Positions 44,573-54,089 of a stretch of DNA of 64,000 nt are shown in pieces (the stretch's first letter is position 1; each line of letters starts with the position of its first letter). This stretch comes from Noviherbaspirillum sp. L7-7A. GTDB lineage: Bacteria; Pseudomonadota; Gammaproteobacteria; Burkholderiales; Burkholderiaceae_D. The notes beneath the pieces are model-generated. The model ran no database searches. It worked only from the letters and a program-made list of their open reading frames with translations, and was not told where the DNA came from. The stretch is from positions 620,001 to 684,000 of the forward strand of contig NZ_JAHQRJ010000002.1 in NCBI RefSeq assembly GCF_019052805.1, read 5' to 3'. Made by a program: the position numbers and the translations under genes.

Positions 44573-45816
44573 AAACGGTTTTGTTCTGCATTGCGCTCTG
44601 TTCCGCCATGCCGGCGCTGGCCGACGGCTTAGCTGGCGCGGCCTATCCGCCGCTGTTGCCGCCGCCGGACCTGGTGACGCGGCTGCTGGAACGCCAGCCG
44701 CAGGTGACGGCCGCGCAGGCCGGCATCGTGGTGGAACAGGCCAACAGCCGCCGGCTTACGGCAGGGTCCTATGAATGGTCGGTCAGGGCCAGCGCCCAGC
44801 GGCGCAATGAAGCCAGCGGGCCGCGTTATCGCGAGAACGAGGTGGCGCTGGAACGGCCGCTGCGCTGGATGGGCAAGGCCGACAAGGATGCCGAGCTGGG
44901 CCGCCAGGGCGTGTCGATCTCCGAAGCGCGGCTGGCCGACGCCTGGCATGAGGCCGCACGCACCCTGCTGCGGCGCTGGTTCGAATGGGTGCGCGAGGCG
45001 CAGGCGGCGCAGCGGCTGCAGCAGCAGGCGGCGCTGCTGGGCCAGCAGGCCGACATCGTGCGCAGAAGGGTGGCGGCGGGCGACGCGCCGCGCATGGAAA
45101 TGATGCTGGCCGATACCGAGCGCCACCGCGTCGAGGCGGCCTTTCTGCAGGCGGCGCAGCGGCGCGACCTGTTGGCCGCTGGCCTGGCGGTGAGCTATGC
45201 GGGGCTGCAGCCGGCACTGTCGGGCAGCCTGCCGGAGCCGGTGCCGCCGCCCGGCGACGTGGTCCTGTGGCGGCAGAAGATCCTGGAAGACAACCATGAA
45301 ATCGAGCTGGCCGATGCGGAGGCCGCGCTTGGCCGGGTCAGCGCCGAGCGGGCCGCGCTGGAACGCACGCCGGACCCGACGCTGGGGCTGCGTTATGCGC
45401 AGGAGCGCGACCATCAGGAGCGGCTGTTCTCGGTCACGGTATCGATTCCGATTCCGGGACAGGCGCGCCGGGAACAGGTACTGGCCAGCCTGGGCCGGGC
45501 CGATGTCGCGCTGGAGAATGCCCGCGCGGTGCGGCTGAAGGTGGAAGCCGACGCGCTGGCCGCCGCCTTGCGCGCCAATGGCACGCAGGCGCTGTGGCGC
45601 CAGCTGGCCGACATCGGCCGTCAGTCCGCCAGCAATGCCACGCTGGTGGCGCGTGCCTATGAACTGGGCGAGTCGCCGCTGTCGGACACCCTGTTGGCAA
45701 GGCGGCAGGCGCTGGAAGCGCTGTCGGCCGCTGAGCAGGCGCAGATCGATGCGCTGGAAGCGCAGGCCAGGCTGCTCCTGGACATGCATGCGATCTGGAG
45801 CCTGCACGCTGACTGA
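44569..45816 (+). CDS. Outer-membrane efflux factor (TolC family, CzcC-like)
   Basis: The 415-residue protein has a signal peptide (MKTVLFCIALCSAMPALADG) and two TolC-type helical repeats rich in Ala, Gln and Arg (RRWFEWVREAQAAQRLQQQA; LEAQARLLLDMHAIWSLHAD at the end). No lipobox is present. It forms the trimeric outer-membrane channel for the RND pump. In czcCBA this gene comes first; here it is last, after adaptor, pump and DUF3240. Confidence 0.9.
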   Translation: MKTVLFCIALCSAMPALADGLAGAAYPPLLPPPDLVTRLLERQPQVTAAQAGIVVEQANSRRLTAGSYEWSVRASAQRRNEASGPRYRENEVALERPLRWMGKADKDAELGRQGVSISEARLADAWHEAARTLLRRWFEWVREAQAAQRLQQQAALLGQQADIVRRRVAAGDAPRMEMMLADTERHRVEAAFLQAAQRRDLLAAGLAVSYAGLQPALSGSLPEPVPPPGDVVLWRQKILEDNHEIELADAEAALGRVSAERAALERTPDPTLGLRYAQERDHQERLFSVTVSIPIPGQARREQVLASLGRADVALENARAVRLKVEADALAAALRANGTQALWRQLADIGRQSASNATLVARAYELGESPLSDTLLARRQALEALSAAEQAQIDALEAQARLLLDMHAIWSLHAD

Positions 45817-45846
45817 AGCCAGCCGGCGTGCAGGTACTCCAGCCGC

Positions 45847-47088
45847 TTATTGCCCGCGGCCGACTTCCTGCAGCATGCGCGCCATCATGTACAGCCGCGG
45901 CACGATGGTGTCGGCGTCGATGTATTCATCGCGCGCATGGTAGCCGGCGCCGGCCAGGCCGAAGCTTTCCAGCACCACCGCCTTGCCCGACCGGGAAGCG
46001 AAGCCGGCATCGGTGGCGCCACCGGTCATGTCGGTCAGGACCAGCTTGCGGTCCATTTCGGCATAAATGTCCTGCGCCTTCTTCGCCACCTCGCGCGCGG
46101 TAGCGCTGGCAACGAAGGGCGGCCGGCCGCGCTCGATGCTGACGGTGGTCTGGGTGTCCGGCACCAGCCGGTTCTGCACCTTGTCCTTCAGCGCCGCTTC
46201 CAGCTTCTCGAAGCCGTCCGGCACTGTCAGCCGCATGTCGCCGGTGGCCATCGCCGATTCCGGAATCTGATTGCGCACCTTGCCCGCCTGCGACATGGTC
46301 CAGTTGAGTTGGGTGCCCGGCACCGACTTTGCCACGTCGCGCGTCTGCACCAGTTGGTGCGACAGCTCGATCAGGGCATTGCGCCCCTCCTCCGGCGCCG
46401 CGCCCGCATGCGAGGAGCGGCCCTGCACCTGCAGCGTGACGGTGCCGGTGCCGGAAGCACCGAGCAGGATGCCTTCCTTGCCGACCTGCGTCGGCTCGGC
46501 CGACAACACATAGTCATGCTCCGCGCCCAGCGCGGCAATCAGTTCGCCCGAGCCGATGGAGCCGATCTCTTCGTCAGCATTGAACAGCACGGTGAGCTTG
46601 CCGTAGTCGCGCCAGCCGGCGTCCTTCAGGAGCTGCAGCGCATGCAGGATGACGGCGATGCCGCCCTTGTCGTCGGCGATGCCGGGGCCATAGATGCGAC
46701 GGCCTTCCACCTTGTACGGCTGAGTCGCCAACGTGCCGGCCGGGTACACCGTATCCATGTGCGCCATTAGCATCAGGCGCTTGCTGCCGCTGCCGCTGAA
46801 GGTGCCGATGACGATGCTGCCCGGCCCAGTGCTGCCGCGCCGCCGCTCGGTGGCCGCGCCCAGCGCCTTTAACCTGGCTTCGGTATAGTCAGCCATTTTG
46901 GCCAGCCCGGCCGCGTCGCTGCTGCCGGATTCGATCATGACCATGTCCTTCAGGCTCCCGATCACTGCCGGCTCGGCCTGTCGGGCTGCCTGCAGTAGCG
47001 GCTGATTCGCTTCGGCAGCATGGACGCCGGCATGAACGGCAGCTGACAGGGCTATTGCCAGCAGGGCGGGAAGAATCTTGATGCGCAC
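45847..47088 (-). CDS. Exported M20-family metallopeptidase (glutamate carboxypeptidase-like)
   Basis: The 413-residue enzyme has a signal peptide (LPALLAIALSAAVHAGVHA) and M20 zinc-site motifs: LMLMAHMDTVYP, YGPGIADDKGGIAV, LFNADEEIGS and a late histidine in GAGYHARDEYID. It resembles carboxypeptidase G2, which removes C-terminal glutamate from folates and peptides in the periplasm. Length is normal. It stands alone, with the candidate small RNA transcribed toward it about 90 bp upstream. Confidence 0.9.
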   Translation of the reverse strand: MRIKILPALLAIALSAAVHAGVHAAEANQPLLQAARQAEPAVIGSLKDMVMIESGSSDAAGLAKMADYTEARLKALGAATERRRGSTGPGSIVIGTFSGSGSKRLMLMAHMDTVYPAGTLATQPYKVEGRRIYGPGIADDKGGIAVILHALQLLKDAGWRDYGKLTVLFNADEEIGSIGSGELIAALGAEHDYVLSAEPTQVGKEGILLGASGTGTVTLQVQGRSSHAGAAPEEGRNALIELSHQLVQTRDVAKSVPGTQLNWTMSQAGKVRNQIPESAMATGDMRLTVPDGFEKLEAALKDKVQNRLVPDTQTTVSIERGRPPFVASATAREVAKKAQDIYAEMDRKLVLTDMTGGATDAGFASRSGKAVVLESFGLAGAGYHARDEYIDADTIVPRLYMMARMLQEVGRGQ

Positions 47089-47179
47089 GTCGTCTCCTGA
47101 ATTGTTTGAGGAGCCGTCATTCTAGCCAATGGCGTCGTTTGTCCACCTGGCCAGGACAAGGAATGCGGATGCGGCAGGC

Positions 47180-47250
47180 AAAAAAAACCCGCTCACGAGG
47201 AGCGGGTAAATCCATCCTTTGGGAGGGTGGAGGAGACAGGTGTAACTATA
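47180..47250 (-). ncRNA. Candidate anti-Shine-Dalgarno small RNA with its own terminator
   Basis: On the minus strand TATAGT at 47250-47245 could be a -10 element. The transcript, beginning near 47238, opens with GUCUCCUCCACCCUCCC, complementary to ribosome-binding sites. It closes with a 7-bp hairpin (47206-47200 with 47194-47188) and T8, an intrinsic terminator, giving about 60 nt. The -35 is poor. The layout resembles the Rfam family called Betaproteobacteria toxic small RNA; membership is untested. Confidence 0.5.
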
Positions 47251-47394
47251 CCGGCGAGGGAACCAAGCCGGAAATTTCTATTTCCAATATTCAATATCAC
47301 TGCGGTGAATAATAGTAGGGCCGATCGCTAGCAGGGCGTTTCGGCCGGCTGCGGCGATACAGGCTAAGATGCCGCTTTTTTCTTTGCCACATCG

Positions 47395-48135
47395 ATGAAT
47401 GCCGCACCACTCATTTCCCGCATGGCCAGCCTGTGCCTTGCTGCCTGCCTGTCGCCCTGCATTGCGACGCCGGCCTGGTGCGCCGACGGCAACGATCTGG
47501 CCATCAAGTTCACGCCCTCCTGGTATCAGTCCGCCGACGGCAACTATGCCTGGGACCTGAACCTGCGCGCCAATAGCGGCTCGCATTCGCTGTGGGCGGG
47601 CCAGTACTTGGCTCGCGAAGGCCAGCGACAGCTCCGCTCCGGCTATGAATACACCCAGTATTTCCAGCACGGCCATGTGGTGTGGTCGGCCCAGGCGGCC
47701 AGCGGCGGCTTTGTCGGCGGCTCGGCCACACTGCAGCTTGGCGATCCGTTCTACCTGATCGCCGGACTGGGCCGTACCAATCTGCACAATTACTACAACC
47801 TCAATTTCGATCCAAATGATGCCGGCACGCTGGGCGCCGGCACCGGCATCCTGCCTCACACCGACCTGGCCCTTTACCAGATCCGCGACGACCGGCTGGG
47901 CACCGGGCAGCGCGTCACCCATCTCTATGCCCATCTGAACCTGACCGATACTGACCGGCTTTCACTGGACGGCACCTACAAGCGCGGCCTGGCGGACGAT
48001 GGCATGCTGGTGCGTGGCCATGGGCTGACCATCACCTATACCCACCGGCATTACTTCGTCCGGATTGCCCATGATCCTTATGCAAACTTCGGCAGCGTGA
48101 GCCAGAATCGCTTTTCGCTCGGACTGACTTACTAG
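47395..48135 (+). CDS. Exported protein of unknown function, likely small outer-membrane barrel
   Basis: The 246-residue protein has a signal peptide ending near PAWCADG and a mature part of alternating strands (YAWDLNLRANSGSHSLWAGQ; FYLIAGLGRTNLHNYYNLNF) that closes with SLGLTY, a terminal aromatic residue as outer-membrane barrels have. No family was recognised. ATG 47395 is accepted since the signal peptide follows directly. It is monocistronic or paired with the EamA gene 76 bp downstream. Confidence 0.65.
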   Translation: MNAAPLISRMASLCLAACLSPCIATPAWCADGNDLAIKFTPSWYQSADGNYAWDLNLRANSGSHSLWAGQYLAREGQRQLRSGYEYTQYFQHGHVVWSAQAASGGFVGGSATLQLGDPFYLIAGLGRTNLHNYYNLNFDPNDAGTLGAGTGILPHTDLALYQIRDDRLGTGQRVTHLYAHLNLTDTDRLSLDGTYKRGLADDGMLVRGHGLTITYTHRHYFVRIAHDPYANFGSVSQNRFSLGLTY

Positions 48136-48211
48136 CCTGCGTTCGGCGGCGACAGTGCAATGCGCTGCGCCGGATGTTCAACGCCAATCCCAACCGGAAG
48201 GAAAACAGCAA

Positions 48212-48634
48212 ATGGATCGATGGCTCATCTATGCATTCATCTCGATGGCCTTCGCCGGCTTCACGTCCGTGATCGCCAAGCTTGGGCTGTCGGGCATCTC
48301 CGGCGACCTGGGCCTGGCGGTGCGTACCTGCTTTGTCTTCGTGTTCGTGCTCTTGTTTGCCGGCGCCGTCGTGCCTGCCACTGAGCTGCAGTCGCTCAAC
48401 GCCAGAAACGTATTCTGGCTTGCGGTGTCGGCGGTGACCACGGCCGGTTCCTGGATCTTCTATTACAAGGCAATCAAGCTGGGCGACGTCTCCACCGTGG
48501 CCCTGATCGACAAGGGCAGCGTGGTGATCGCGCTGCTGCTGTCGTTCTGGGTGCTGCATGAGACCGTCACGCTGGCCAAACTGCTGGGCGCGGGGCTCAT
48601 CGTGGCGGGCCTGCTGGTGATTGCGCGCGGATGA
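48212..48634 (+). CDS. EamA/DMT-family membrane protein (half-size)
   Basis: The 140-residue protein has five predicted helices and one EamA repeat, ending LLGAGLIVAGLLVIARG as family members do. Typical drug/metabolite transporters have two such repeats; single-repeat forms work as dimers. The N-terminus MDRWLIYAFISMAFAGFTSV is intact and GGAAGG lies upstream, so it is not a truncated piece. The substrate is unknown. Confidence 0.85.
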   Translation: MDRWLIYAFISMAFAGFTSVIAKLGLSGISGDLGLAVRTCFVFVFVLLFAGAVVPATELQSLNARNVFWLAVSAVTTAGSWIFYYKAIKLGDVSTVALIDKGSVVIALLLSFWVLHETVTLAKLLGAGLIVAGLLVIARG

Positions 48635-49064
48635 GCCGGACTGCCCGGTGTGTCTGCTGAAGGGCAAACCACCCTTCGGCTATTCTTCCTTGCCAGGCAA
48701 TTTTCGAGGGAGAGGAAAGCGGGTCTGCGGCAAATGCGTGATTGGCTCTGCAACCGGGTTTAGCCAAGCTGCCACTGCAGGTTTGGAAGAGTGCAATATT
48801 GGCAACGACGCCAGTGCCATTGCCTGACAGGTGCTGACCGATGCATCAGCGCAGGCGTGACGATCTCGCCTACCAAGCCTGGCAAATCCCGGGAGGCGAA
48901 GGAACTGATGTTGGTTGACTGTATGAAATCGCGGCTGACATGGCAATGATGCAAGCCTGGCCGTTTGTCGGTACGGGCAACCTTTCATGGTTTGAGAAAT
49001 GGCAAACCCTACCATTCATCTTATTTGCACGTAGCATGCCCCGACCCTGTAAGCGAACACAACC
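48635..49064. other. Intergenic region, no gene seen
   Basis: About 430 bp upstream of parD. No terminator, RNA or repeat was recognised, and open frames on both strands lack support. Confidence 0.4.
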
Positions 49065-49310
49065 ATGGCGACAATGAACATATCCCTGCCCGACGATTTG
49101 AAAGACTTCATCGAGGCCCAGGTGGCAAATCATCATTACACCGGTAGCAGTGAATACTTGCGCGAGCTTATCCGCAGGGACCAGGCCAGGACGCAGTTGC
49201 GGGCCATATTGCTCGAAGGTGCTGCTTCACCGACAGGCAGCGACATCACGGACACTTATGCCAACCACCTGCAGGAACGTATCCGCGAACGTCTGGCCCG
49301 CCGCGCTTGA
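49065..49310 (+). CDS. parD: ParD-family antitoxin
   Basis: The 81-residue protein has the ribbon-helix-helix N-terminus of type II ParD antitoxins (MNISLPDDLKDFIEAQVANH, then SSEYLRELIRRDQ) and a C-terminal tail that would wrap around ParE. It binds its own promoter as dimer or complex. The frame is intact and overlaps the start of the broken parE, so the antitoxin appears to have outlived its toxin. Confidence 0.88.
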   Translation: MATMNISLPDDLKDFIEAQVANHHYTGSSEYLRELIRRDQARTQLRAILLEGAASPTGSDITDTYANHLQERIRERLARRA

Positions 49311-49652
49311 AGCCGGTCTTCCTGCGCATTGCCGCCCAGCGTTTTTTGAAGGCGAATTGGACCGCCTGGTAGACAAGGGCGAGGAAAGAACTGCTTCCGG
49401 CATGGTTGCCGCGCTAAGTAGGCTGAGCAAGTCCGTTGGCGCCTATCCTAGCAGCGGCACGTCCGCTACGCCAGGGTGCTTGACCTGCCTGGTCTGCGCC
49501 ACCGAAAGCTGGGCCGCTATGCCGATCTGGTCTTCTATGTGGAGTGGGAAGATTACATTGAAGTGTGGCAGATCCTGCACGCCAGAATGAATGTCCTGAA
49601 CCGTCTGCGCGACCCCGACTCACCTGGTGCGGCGGATGAAAACGGCGGTTAG
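49307..49652 (+). pseudogene. ParE-family toxin, frameshifted
   Basis: Starting at TTG 49307 (MKPVFLRIAAQRF), the reading shifts within a T6 run near 49344 into EGELDRLVDKGEERTASGMV, and shifts again near 49450 into VRYARVLDLPGLRHRKLGRY and DLVFYVEWEDYIEVWQILHA. The last part is the typical ParE C-terminus that sits on gyrase. No single frame gives a full toxin of about 100 residues, so it is most likely inactive. Confidence 0.75.
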
Positions 49653-49868
49653 AGCCTGCCAGGGGCCTCTGGGGAGTCCGGGGATTGGCGGACCGGTCAT
49701 AAGCGAGGCTGGGCGGCAAAACAACAGCAGGGCCGCGATGCGGCGCTTCCAATGACGCGAATGACAGAGTTCTAGCTCCTCCTTGAAGCGCCAGGTCTTC
49801 AGGAGCTTGCCGTGCTTGAAGATAAGGAAGCCAGCAAAAAGTCGAAGGACCGTCGCGTGACTTTATCA

Positions 49869-49898
49869 AGCAAAAGCCGGCATGCGCCGGCTTTTGCT
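49869..49898. terminator. Hairpin terminator, probably bidirectional
   Basis: A perfect 13-bp stem (49869-49881 with 49886-49898) around a 4-nt loop includes AAAA and TTTT tracts at its base. It lies just past the stop of the DUF4148 gene on the minus strand and serves it. Confidence 0.8.
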
Positions 49899-49956
49899 GT
49901 TCTAGGCCGGCCGCCCTGCAGGGCGCAGCCGGGTGCTGCTTCGAAGTCGATACTGC

Positions 49957-50259
49957 TTAGCCGCCGAAGTAGGTGTCGTTCACATCGCCGTAATGGCGGA
50001 TGGACGCGGCACGGATAGCTTCGGCGCGCACGTCCTGGCGGCTGCGGCTGCTGGAAGCGTAGACCGTGTCCTGGCCGTCATGCTGGCGCTGGGCAATCGC
50101 GCCTTCCGAGGCGGCCTGGGCTAGGTCCTGGCGCACTTCGGCGCGGGTGGCGCGGGACTGGAAGCCGGCGTCCGGGGCAACGAATTCGGTCTGCTGGGCA
50201 AAGGCCGAACCGGCGGCGGCGAAGACGGCAACGGCGGTGATAAGGTTCTTGACGTTCAT
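49957..50259 (-). CDS. DUF4148 family exported protein
   Basis: The 100-residue protein starts MNVKNLITAVAVFAAAGSAF with a signal peptide cleaved near AFAQQ. The mature part has the DUF4148 pattern (TRAEVRQDLAQAASEGAIAQ and HYGDVNDTYFGG). These small periplasmic proteins are numerous in Burkholderiales; their function is unknown. ATG 50259 has GGAGAAC upstream. It is divergent from the aconitase gene. Confidence 0.88.
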   Translation of the reverse strand: MNVKNLITAVAVFAAAGSAFAQQTEFVAPDAGFQSRATRAEVRQDLAQAASEGAIAQRQHDGQDTVYASSSRSRQDVRAEAIRAASIRHYGDVNDTYFGG

Positions 50260-50508
50260 GGTGTTCTCCAAATGAAGGTTGAGGAAGCGGGCACGGCGGT
50301 CAAGGCATTCAGGAGTCAAGTCTGCCCGTCGGGTCCTGCTTCGGTGAACCGCACCGGCTGGTGCGTTCATCGATGGACACAGTGTACTTATCCCTCTGGT
50401 TGCAATAAACAGCGTTACCGACAATTCAGAATTCCATATTCGCGAATAATCTAGCAGTATCGGTCGGATTGGATTGCATTTTTATGCGTACTTATGCAAA
50501 AATGTGGC

Positions 50509-53133
50509 ATGGAAAAATTGAGCTCATTCCCGCCCGCCACTCTCAGCCACGACGGCGCCTCCTATCTGATGGCGGACCTGCCGGTATTGTTTGGCGAGCG
50601 CTATGCCAGCCTGCCGGTCGTGCTGCGGATCCTGCTGGAGAACTTGGTGCGCCATACCGACGGCACTGAGCGGGAAAACGCCGTGCAGGCAATGTTCGCC
50701 TGGCTGGACACCGGCAGCAGCGAGGCCGAGATTGCCTTTCAGCCGTCGCGCCTGCTGATGCACGACACCACCAGCACGCCGGCCCTGGTCGATATCGCTG
50801 CCATGCGCGACGCGTTGGCCGAGGCCGGTGGCGACCCGTCCCGGCTCAATCCCGGCCTGCCGGTGGATATCTCGGTCGACCATTCGCTGGCGGTGGAATT
50901 CTTTGCGCAGCGTGATGCAGCCGAACGTAACCTGCAGCTGGAAATGCGCCGCAACGGCGAGCGCTACCGTTTCCTGAAATGGGCCTCGACGGTGATGCAG
51001 GGCGTGCGCATCCATCCGCCCGGCACCGGCATCATGCACACGATCAACCTGGAGCAGCTTGCCACCGTGGTCGCGGTGCAGCAGCGCGATGGCCGGCAAT
51101 GGCTGGTGCCCGATACCCTGATCGGCACCGACAGCCATACGCCGATGATCAACGGCATTGGCGTGCTGGGCTGGGGCGTCGGCGGCCTGGAGGCGCAGAC
51201 GGTGATGTTCGGCATGCCGACCATGCTGCGCATTCCTGATGTGATTGGCGTGCGTCTGAGCGGGCGGCTGCAGGCCGGCGTGCTTGCCACCGATCTCGCC
51301 CTGACGGTGACGCAGCGGCTGCGCGGGATTAACGTGTCCGGCGAATTCGTCGAATTCTTCGGGTCCGGCGTCGCTACGCTGGATGCCGGCGCCCGCAGCG
51401 TGGTGGCCAACATGACGCCGGAATACGGCGCCAGCACCGCTTACTTCCCGATCGACGGTCACACCCTGGACTACCTGCGCGCCACCGGCCGCGAAGCCGG
51501 CAGCGTGGCGCTCGTCGAGGCCTATGCCCGCCGCAACGGCCTCTGGTTCGACCCGGCTGCCGCGCCGCGTTATACCCGGGTGCTGGAGATTGACCTCGGT
51601 GCGGTCGGCATGCACGTGGCCGGCCCGCGCCGCCCGCAGGACCTGCTGGCCTATGCCGACACCGGCCGTGCGCTGGCCGCCAGCGGGGAAGCGCCCGCCG
51701 GCGGCCACGACCTGCCGGCCTATCCGGTGGCGATTGCAGCCATTACCAGCTGCACCAACACCTCCGACCCCGGCCTGCTGATCGCCGCCGGCCTGCTGGC
51801 GCGGCATGCGCGCGCCTTGGGCCTGCGCACGCCGGCATGGGTCAAGACCTCGCTCGGCCCCGGCTCGCCGGCCGCCGCTGACTATCTGGCGCGGGCCAGC
51901 GTGCTGGACGACTTGGCTGCGGTGGGCTTTGACATCGTCGGCTATGGCTGCACCACTTGCATCGGCAATTCCGGCCCGCTGACCGGGCCGGTGCAGCAAG
52001 CTCTGTCGCAGCGGCAGATCAGGCCGGTGGCCGTCCTGTCGGGCAACCGCAATTTCCCGGGCCGCATCCATCCCGATCTCGAACTGGGCTTTCTGATGTC
52101 GCCGCCGCTGGTGATTGCCTTCGCGCTGGCCGGCCGCGCCGATATCGACCTGAGCCGCGAACCGCTGCAGGTTACGCCCGACGGCAGGGCGGTGTATCTG
52201 CGCGACCTGTGGCCCAAGCCAGAGGAGATCGATCTGCATGTGCGCCGTGGGGTGGCACCGCAGGACTTCCGACGCGCCTTTGCCTACGCCAGCCTGAACC
52301 CGGTCTGGCATGGCCTGGAAGCGCCGCGCTCGCCGCAATTTGCCTGGGACGCCGGCTCCACCGCGCTGCGCCGTCCGCCGTTCGCGGCGGCCAGCGAGGG
52401 CAGCCAGCTCGGCCATTACCTCGCTTATCCGCTGCTGGTGCTGGGCGACGACGTGACCACCGACCATATCTCGCCGGCCAGCGCGATTCCGAAGGACAGC
52501 TTCATCGCCGACTTCCTGGTGGCGCGCGGCGACGACCGCGACGACCTCAATGTGTTCGCCTCGCGCCGCGGCAACTGGGAAGTGATGCTGCGCGCAGCCT
52601 TCTACAGCAGGAGCCTGCGCAACCTGCTATGTCCGGCCGCACCGGTCGGCCATACGCTGCATGTGCCCAGCGGCGCGGTCGCACCGATTTTCGAGGTGGC
52701 GCAGCGTTACCGCGATGCCGGCGACGCGGTGGTGCTGCTGGCCGGCGAGCGTTACGGCACCGGCTCTTCCCGCGACTGGGCGGCCAAGGGCCAGCGCCTG
52801 CTCGGCGTGCGCTCGGTGCTGGCGCTGAGCTTCGAGCGCATCCACCGTTCCAACCTGATCGGCATGGGCATCCTGCCGCTGCGGCTGCCGGCCGGCATGC
52901 ATCCCGACGCGCTGCAGCTGCAACCCGGCGACCGGTTGGAAATCGATGCCCGGGCCGGTACGCTACAGCCGCGCTGCACGGTCCCGGTAAAACTGCACCG
53001 CGCCGACGGCAGCGTGCAGGCGTTCGGGGCGCAGGCCGCCATCGAGACCCGGCTGGAATGCGCGCTGCTGGAAAATGGCGGCGTGATCCCTACCATCCTG
53101 CGGCAGGCGATCGCCGCCGGGGCCAGGCCATGA
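50509..53133 (+). CDS. acnA: Aconitate hydratase, AcnA family
   Basis: The 874-residue enzyme interconverts citrate, cis-aconitate and isocitrate using a [4Fe-4S] cluster. Cluster cysteines lie in [11 protein letters not shown] and in [11 protein letters not shown], and the swivel-domain substrate loop [12 protein letters not shown] is present. ATG 50509 (MEKLSS) is preferred to ATG 50494, but neither has a good ribosome-binding site. It is followed by a GntR regulator, a solute-binding-like protein and a full tripartite tricarboxylate transporter. This copy is therefore probably a specialised catabolic enzyme for imported tricarboxylates, extra to the housekeeping aconitase. AcnD is less likely because no prp genes are near. 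Confidence 0.88.
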   Translation: MEKLSSFPPATLSHDGASYLMADLPVLFGERYASLPVVLRILLENLVRHTDGTERENAVQAMFAWLDTGSSEAEIAFQPSRLLMHDTTSTPALVDIAAMRDALAEAGGDPSRLNPGLPVDISVDHSLAVEFFAQRDAAERNLQLEMRRNGERYRFLKWASTVMQGVRIHPPGTGIMHTINLEQLATVVAVQQRDGRQWLVPDTLIGTDSHTPMINGIGVLGWGVGGLEAQTVMFGMPTMLRIPDVIGVRLSGRLQAGVLATDLALTVTQRLRGINVSGEFVEFFGSGVATLDAGARSVVANMTPEYGASTAYFPIDGHTLDYLRATGREAGSVALVEAYARRNGLWFDPAAAPRYTRVLEIDLGAVGMHVAGPRRPQDLLAYADTGRALAASGEAPAGGHDLPAYPVAIAAITSCTNTSDPGLLIAAGLLARHARALGLRTPAWVKTSLGPGSPAAADYLARASVLDDLAAVGFDIVGYGCTTCIGNSGPLTGPVQQALSQRQIRPVAVLSGNRNFPGRIHPDLELGFLMSPPLVIAFALAGRADIDLSREPLQVTPDGRAVYLRDLWPKPEEIDLHVRRGVAPQDFRRAFAYASLNPVWHGLEAPRSPQFAWDAGSTALRRPPFAAASEGSQLGHYLAYPLLVLGDDVTTDHISPASAIPKDSFIADFLVARGDDRDDLNVFASRRGNWEVMLRAAFYSRSLRNLLCPAAPVGHTLHVPSGAVAPIFEVAQRYRDAGDAVVLLAGERYGTGSSRDWAAKGQRLLGVRSVLALSFERIHRSNLIGMGILPLRLPAGMHPDALQLQPGDRLEIDARAGTLQPRCTVPVKLHRADGSVQAFGAQAAIETRLECALLENGGVIPTILRQAIAAGARP

Positions 53134-53164
53134 CGCCGGTGCAACTGACCAAGGTTTTCTGCGC

Positions 53165-54064
53165 ATGAGCGCCGAAGCCGCCATCTCGCGCCAGATCGTC
53201 GAACTGGCCCGGCAGCATGCCTGGACGGTGGGCACCCATCTGCCGGCCCAGATGTTGGCCGACCGGCTGCGGGTATCGCGCCAGCCGGTCAATGCGTCGC
53301 TGGCCGCGCTGGCCGAGCAGGGCGTGCTGACGCGGGAGCGCAACCGCGGCTATTTCCTTGCCCGGTCCCTGACCGAGGAAGTGCTGGCCGAGGTGGTCGG
53401 CAAGCTCGGCCTGGATGAAGCGGATGTCGTCACCAGCAGCTACTTCCAGATTGCCGACGACCTGCTCAAGGGCGCGTTGCCGCAGGAATTTTCCGAGCAG
53501 ATGATGCGCAAGCGCTACGGCCTGACCGCCGTCCAGCTCAATGCGGTGCTGGGCCGCATCGCCAGCGAAGGCTGGGCGGAACGCAAGCCCGGCTATGGCT
53601 GGACGTTTTCCTCGATGCTGACCACGCCCGACAGCCTGCTGCAGTCTTACCGGCTGCGGCAGGCCCTGGAACCGGCCGCGTTGCTGGAACCCGGCTACTG
53701 CCTGGACGCCGCGGTGCTGGCGCAATGCCGCGCCACCGAGCACCAGCTGCTCGACGGCGGCATCATGACGGCCAGCGCCGACGCACTGCACGACCGCGGC
53801 GTGCGCTTTCATGAAAGCCTGGTCGAAGCCTCCGGCAATGCCTTCTTCATCGATGCCATCCGGCGCGTCAACCGGGTGCGCCGGCTGCTCTCCTACCGCT
53901 CGATGCGCCAGCGCGACCGCTATACCGAGCATTGCCGCCAGCACTTGCATCTGCTGGACCTGCTGGAACAGCAGCGCAATGCCGAGGCGGCGGCCTTCCT
54001 GCGCGAGCACCTGGACCATACGATGCAGTCGCTGTCGCGCATCGAGAACATCCTTCAACCCTGA
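53165..54064 (+). CDS. GntR-family regulator with FCD domain and a second winged-helix-like segment
   Basis: The 299-residue regulator has an N-terminal winged helix (LPAQMLADRLRVSRQPVNASL, about 20-75). A second winged-helix-like segment (QMMRKRYGLTAVQLNAVLGR, about 115-155) follows, then an FCD effector domain with metal-binding acidic and histidine residues (about 165-290). The duplicated DNA-binding part is uncommon in the FadR subfamily. Located 31 bp after the aconitase gene, it probably controls this tricarboxylate island in response to a tricarboxylate or related acid. Confidence 0.85.
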   Translation: MSAEAAISRQIVELARQHAWTVGTHLPAQMLADRLRVSRQPVNASLAALAEQGVLTRERNRGYFLARSLTEEVLAEVVGKLGLDEADVVTSSYFQIADDLLKGALPQEFSEQMMRKRYGLTAVQLNAVLGRIASEGWAERKPGYGWTFSSMLTTPDSLLQSYRLRQALEPAALLEPGYCLDAAVLAQCRATEHQLLDGGIMTASADALHDRGVRFHESLVEASGNAFFIDAIRRVNRVRRLLSYRSMRQRDRYTEHCRQHLHLLDLLEQQRNAEAAAFLREHLDHTMQSLSRIENILQP

Positions 54065-54089
54065 ACTTTCGACCAAGAGGCCATTGTCT

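Noticed and set aside
50524-52467. 647-codon minus-strand frame inside the aconitase gene
   Set aside because: Antisense shadow; the plus strand has all aconitase cluster and substrate motifs.
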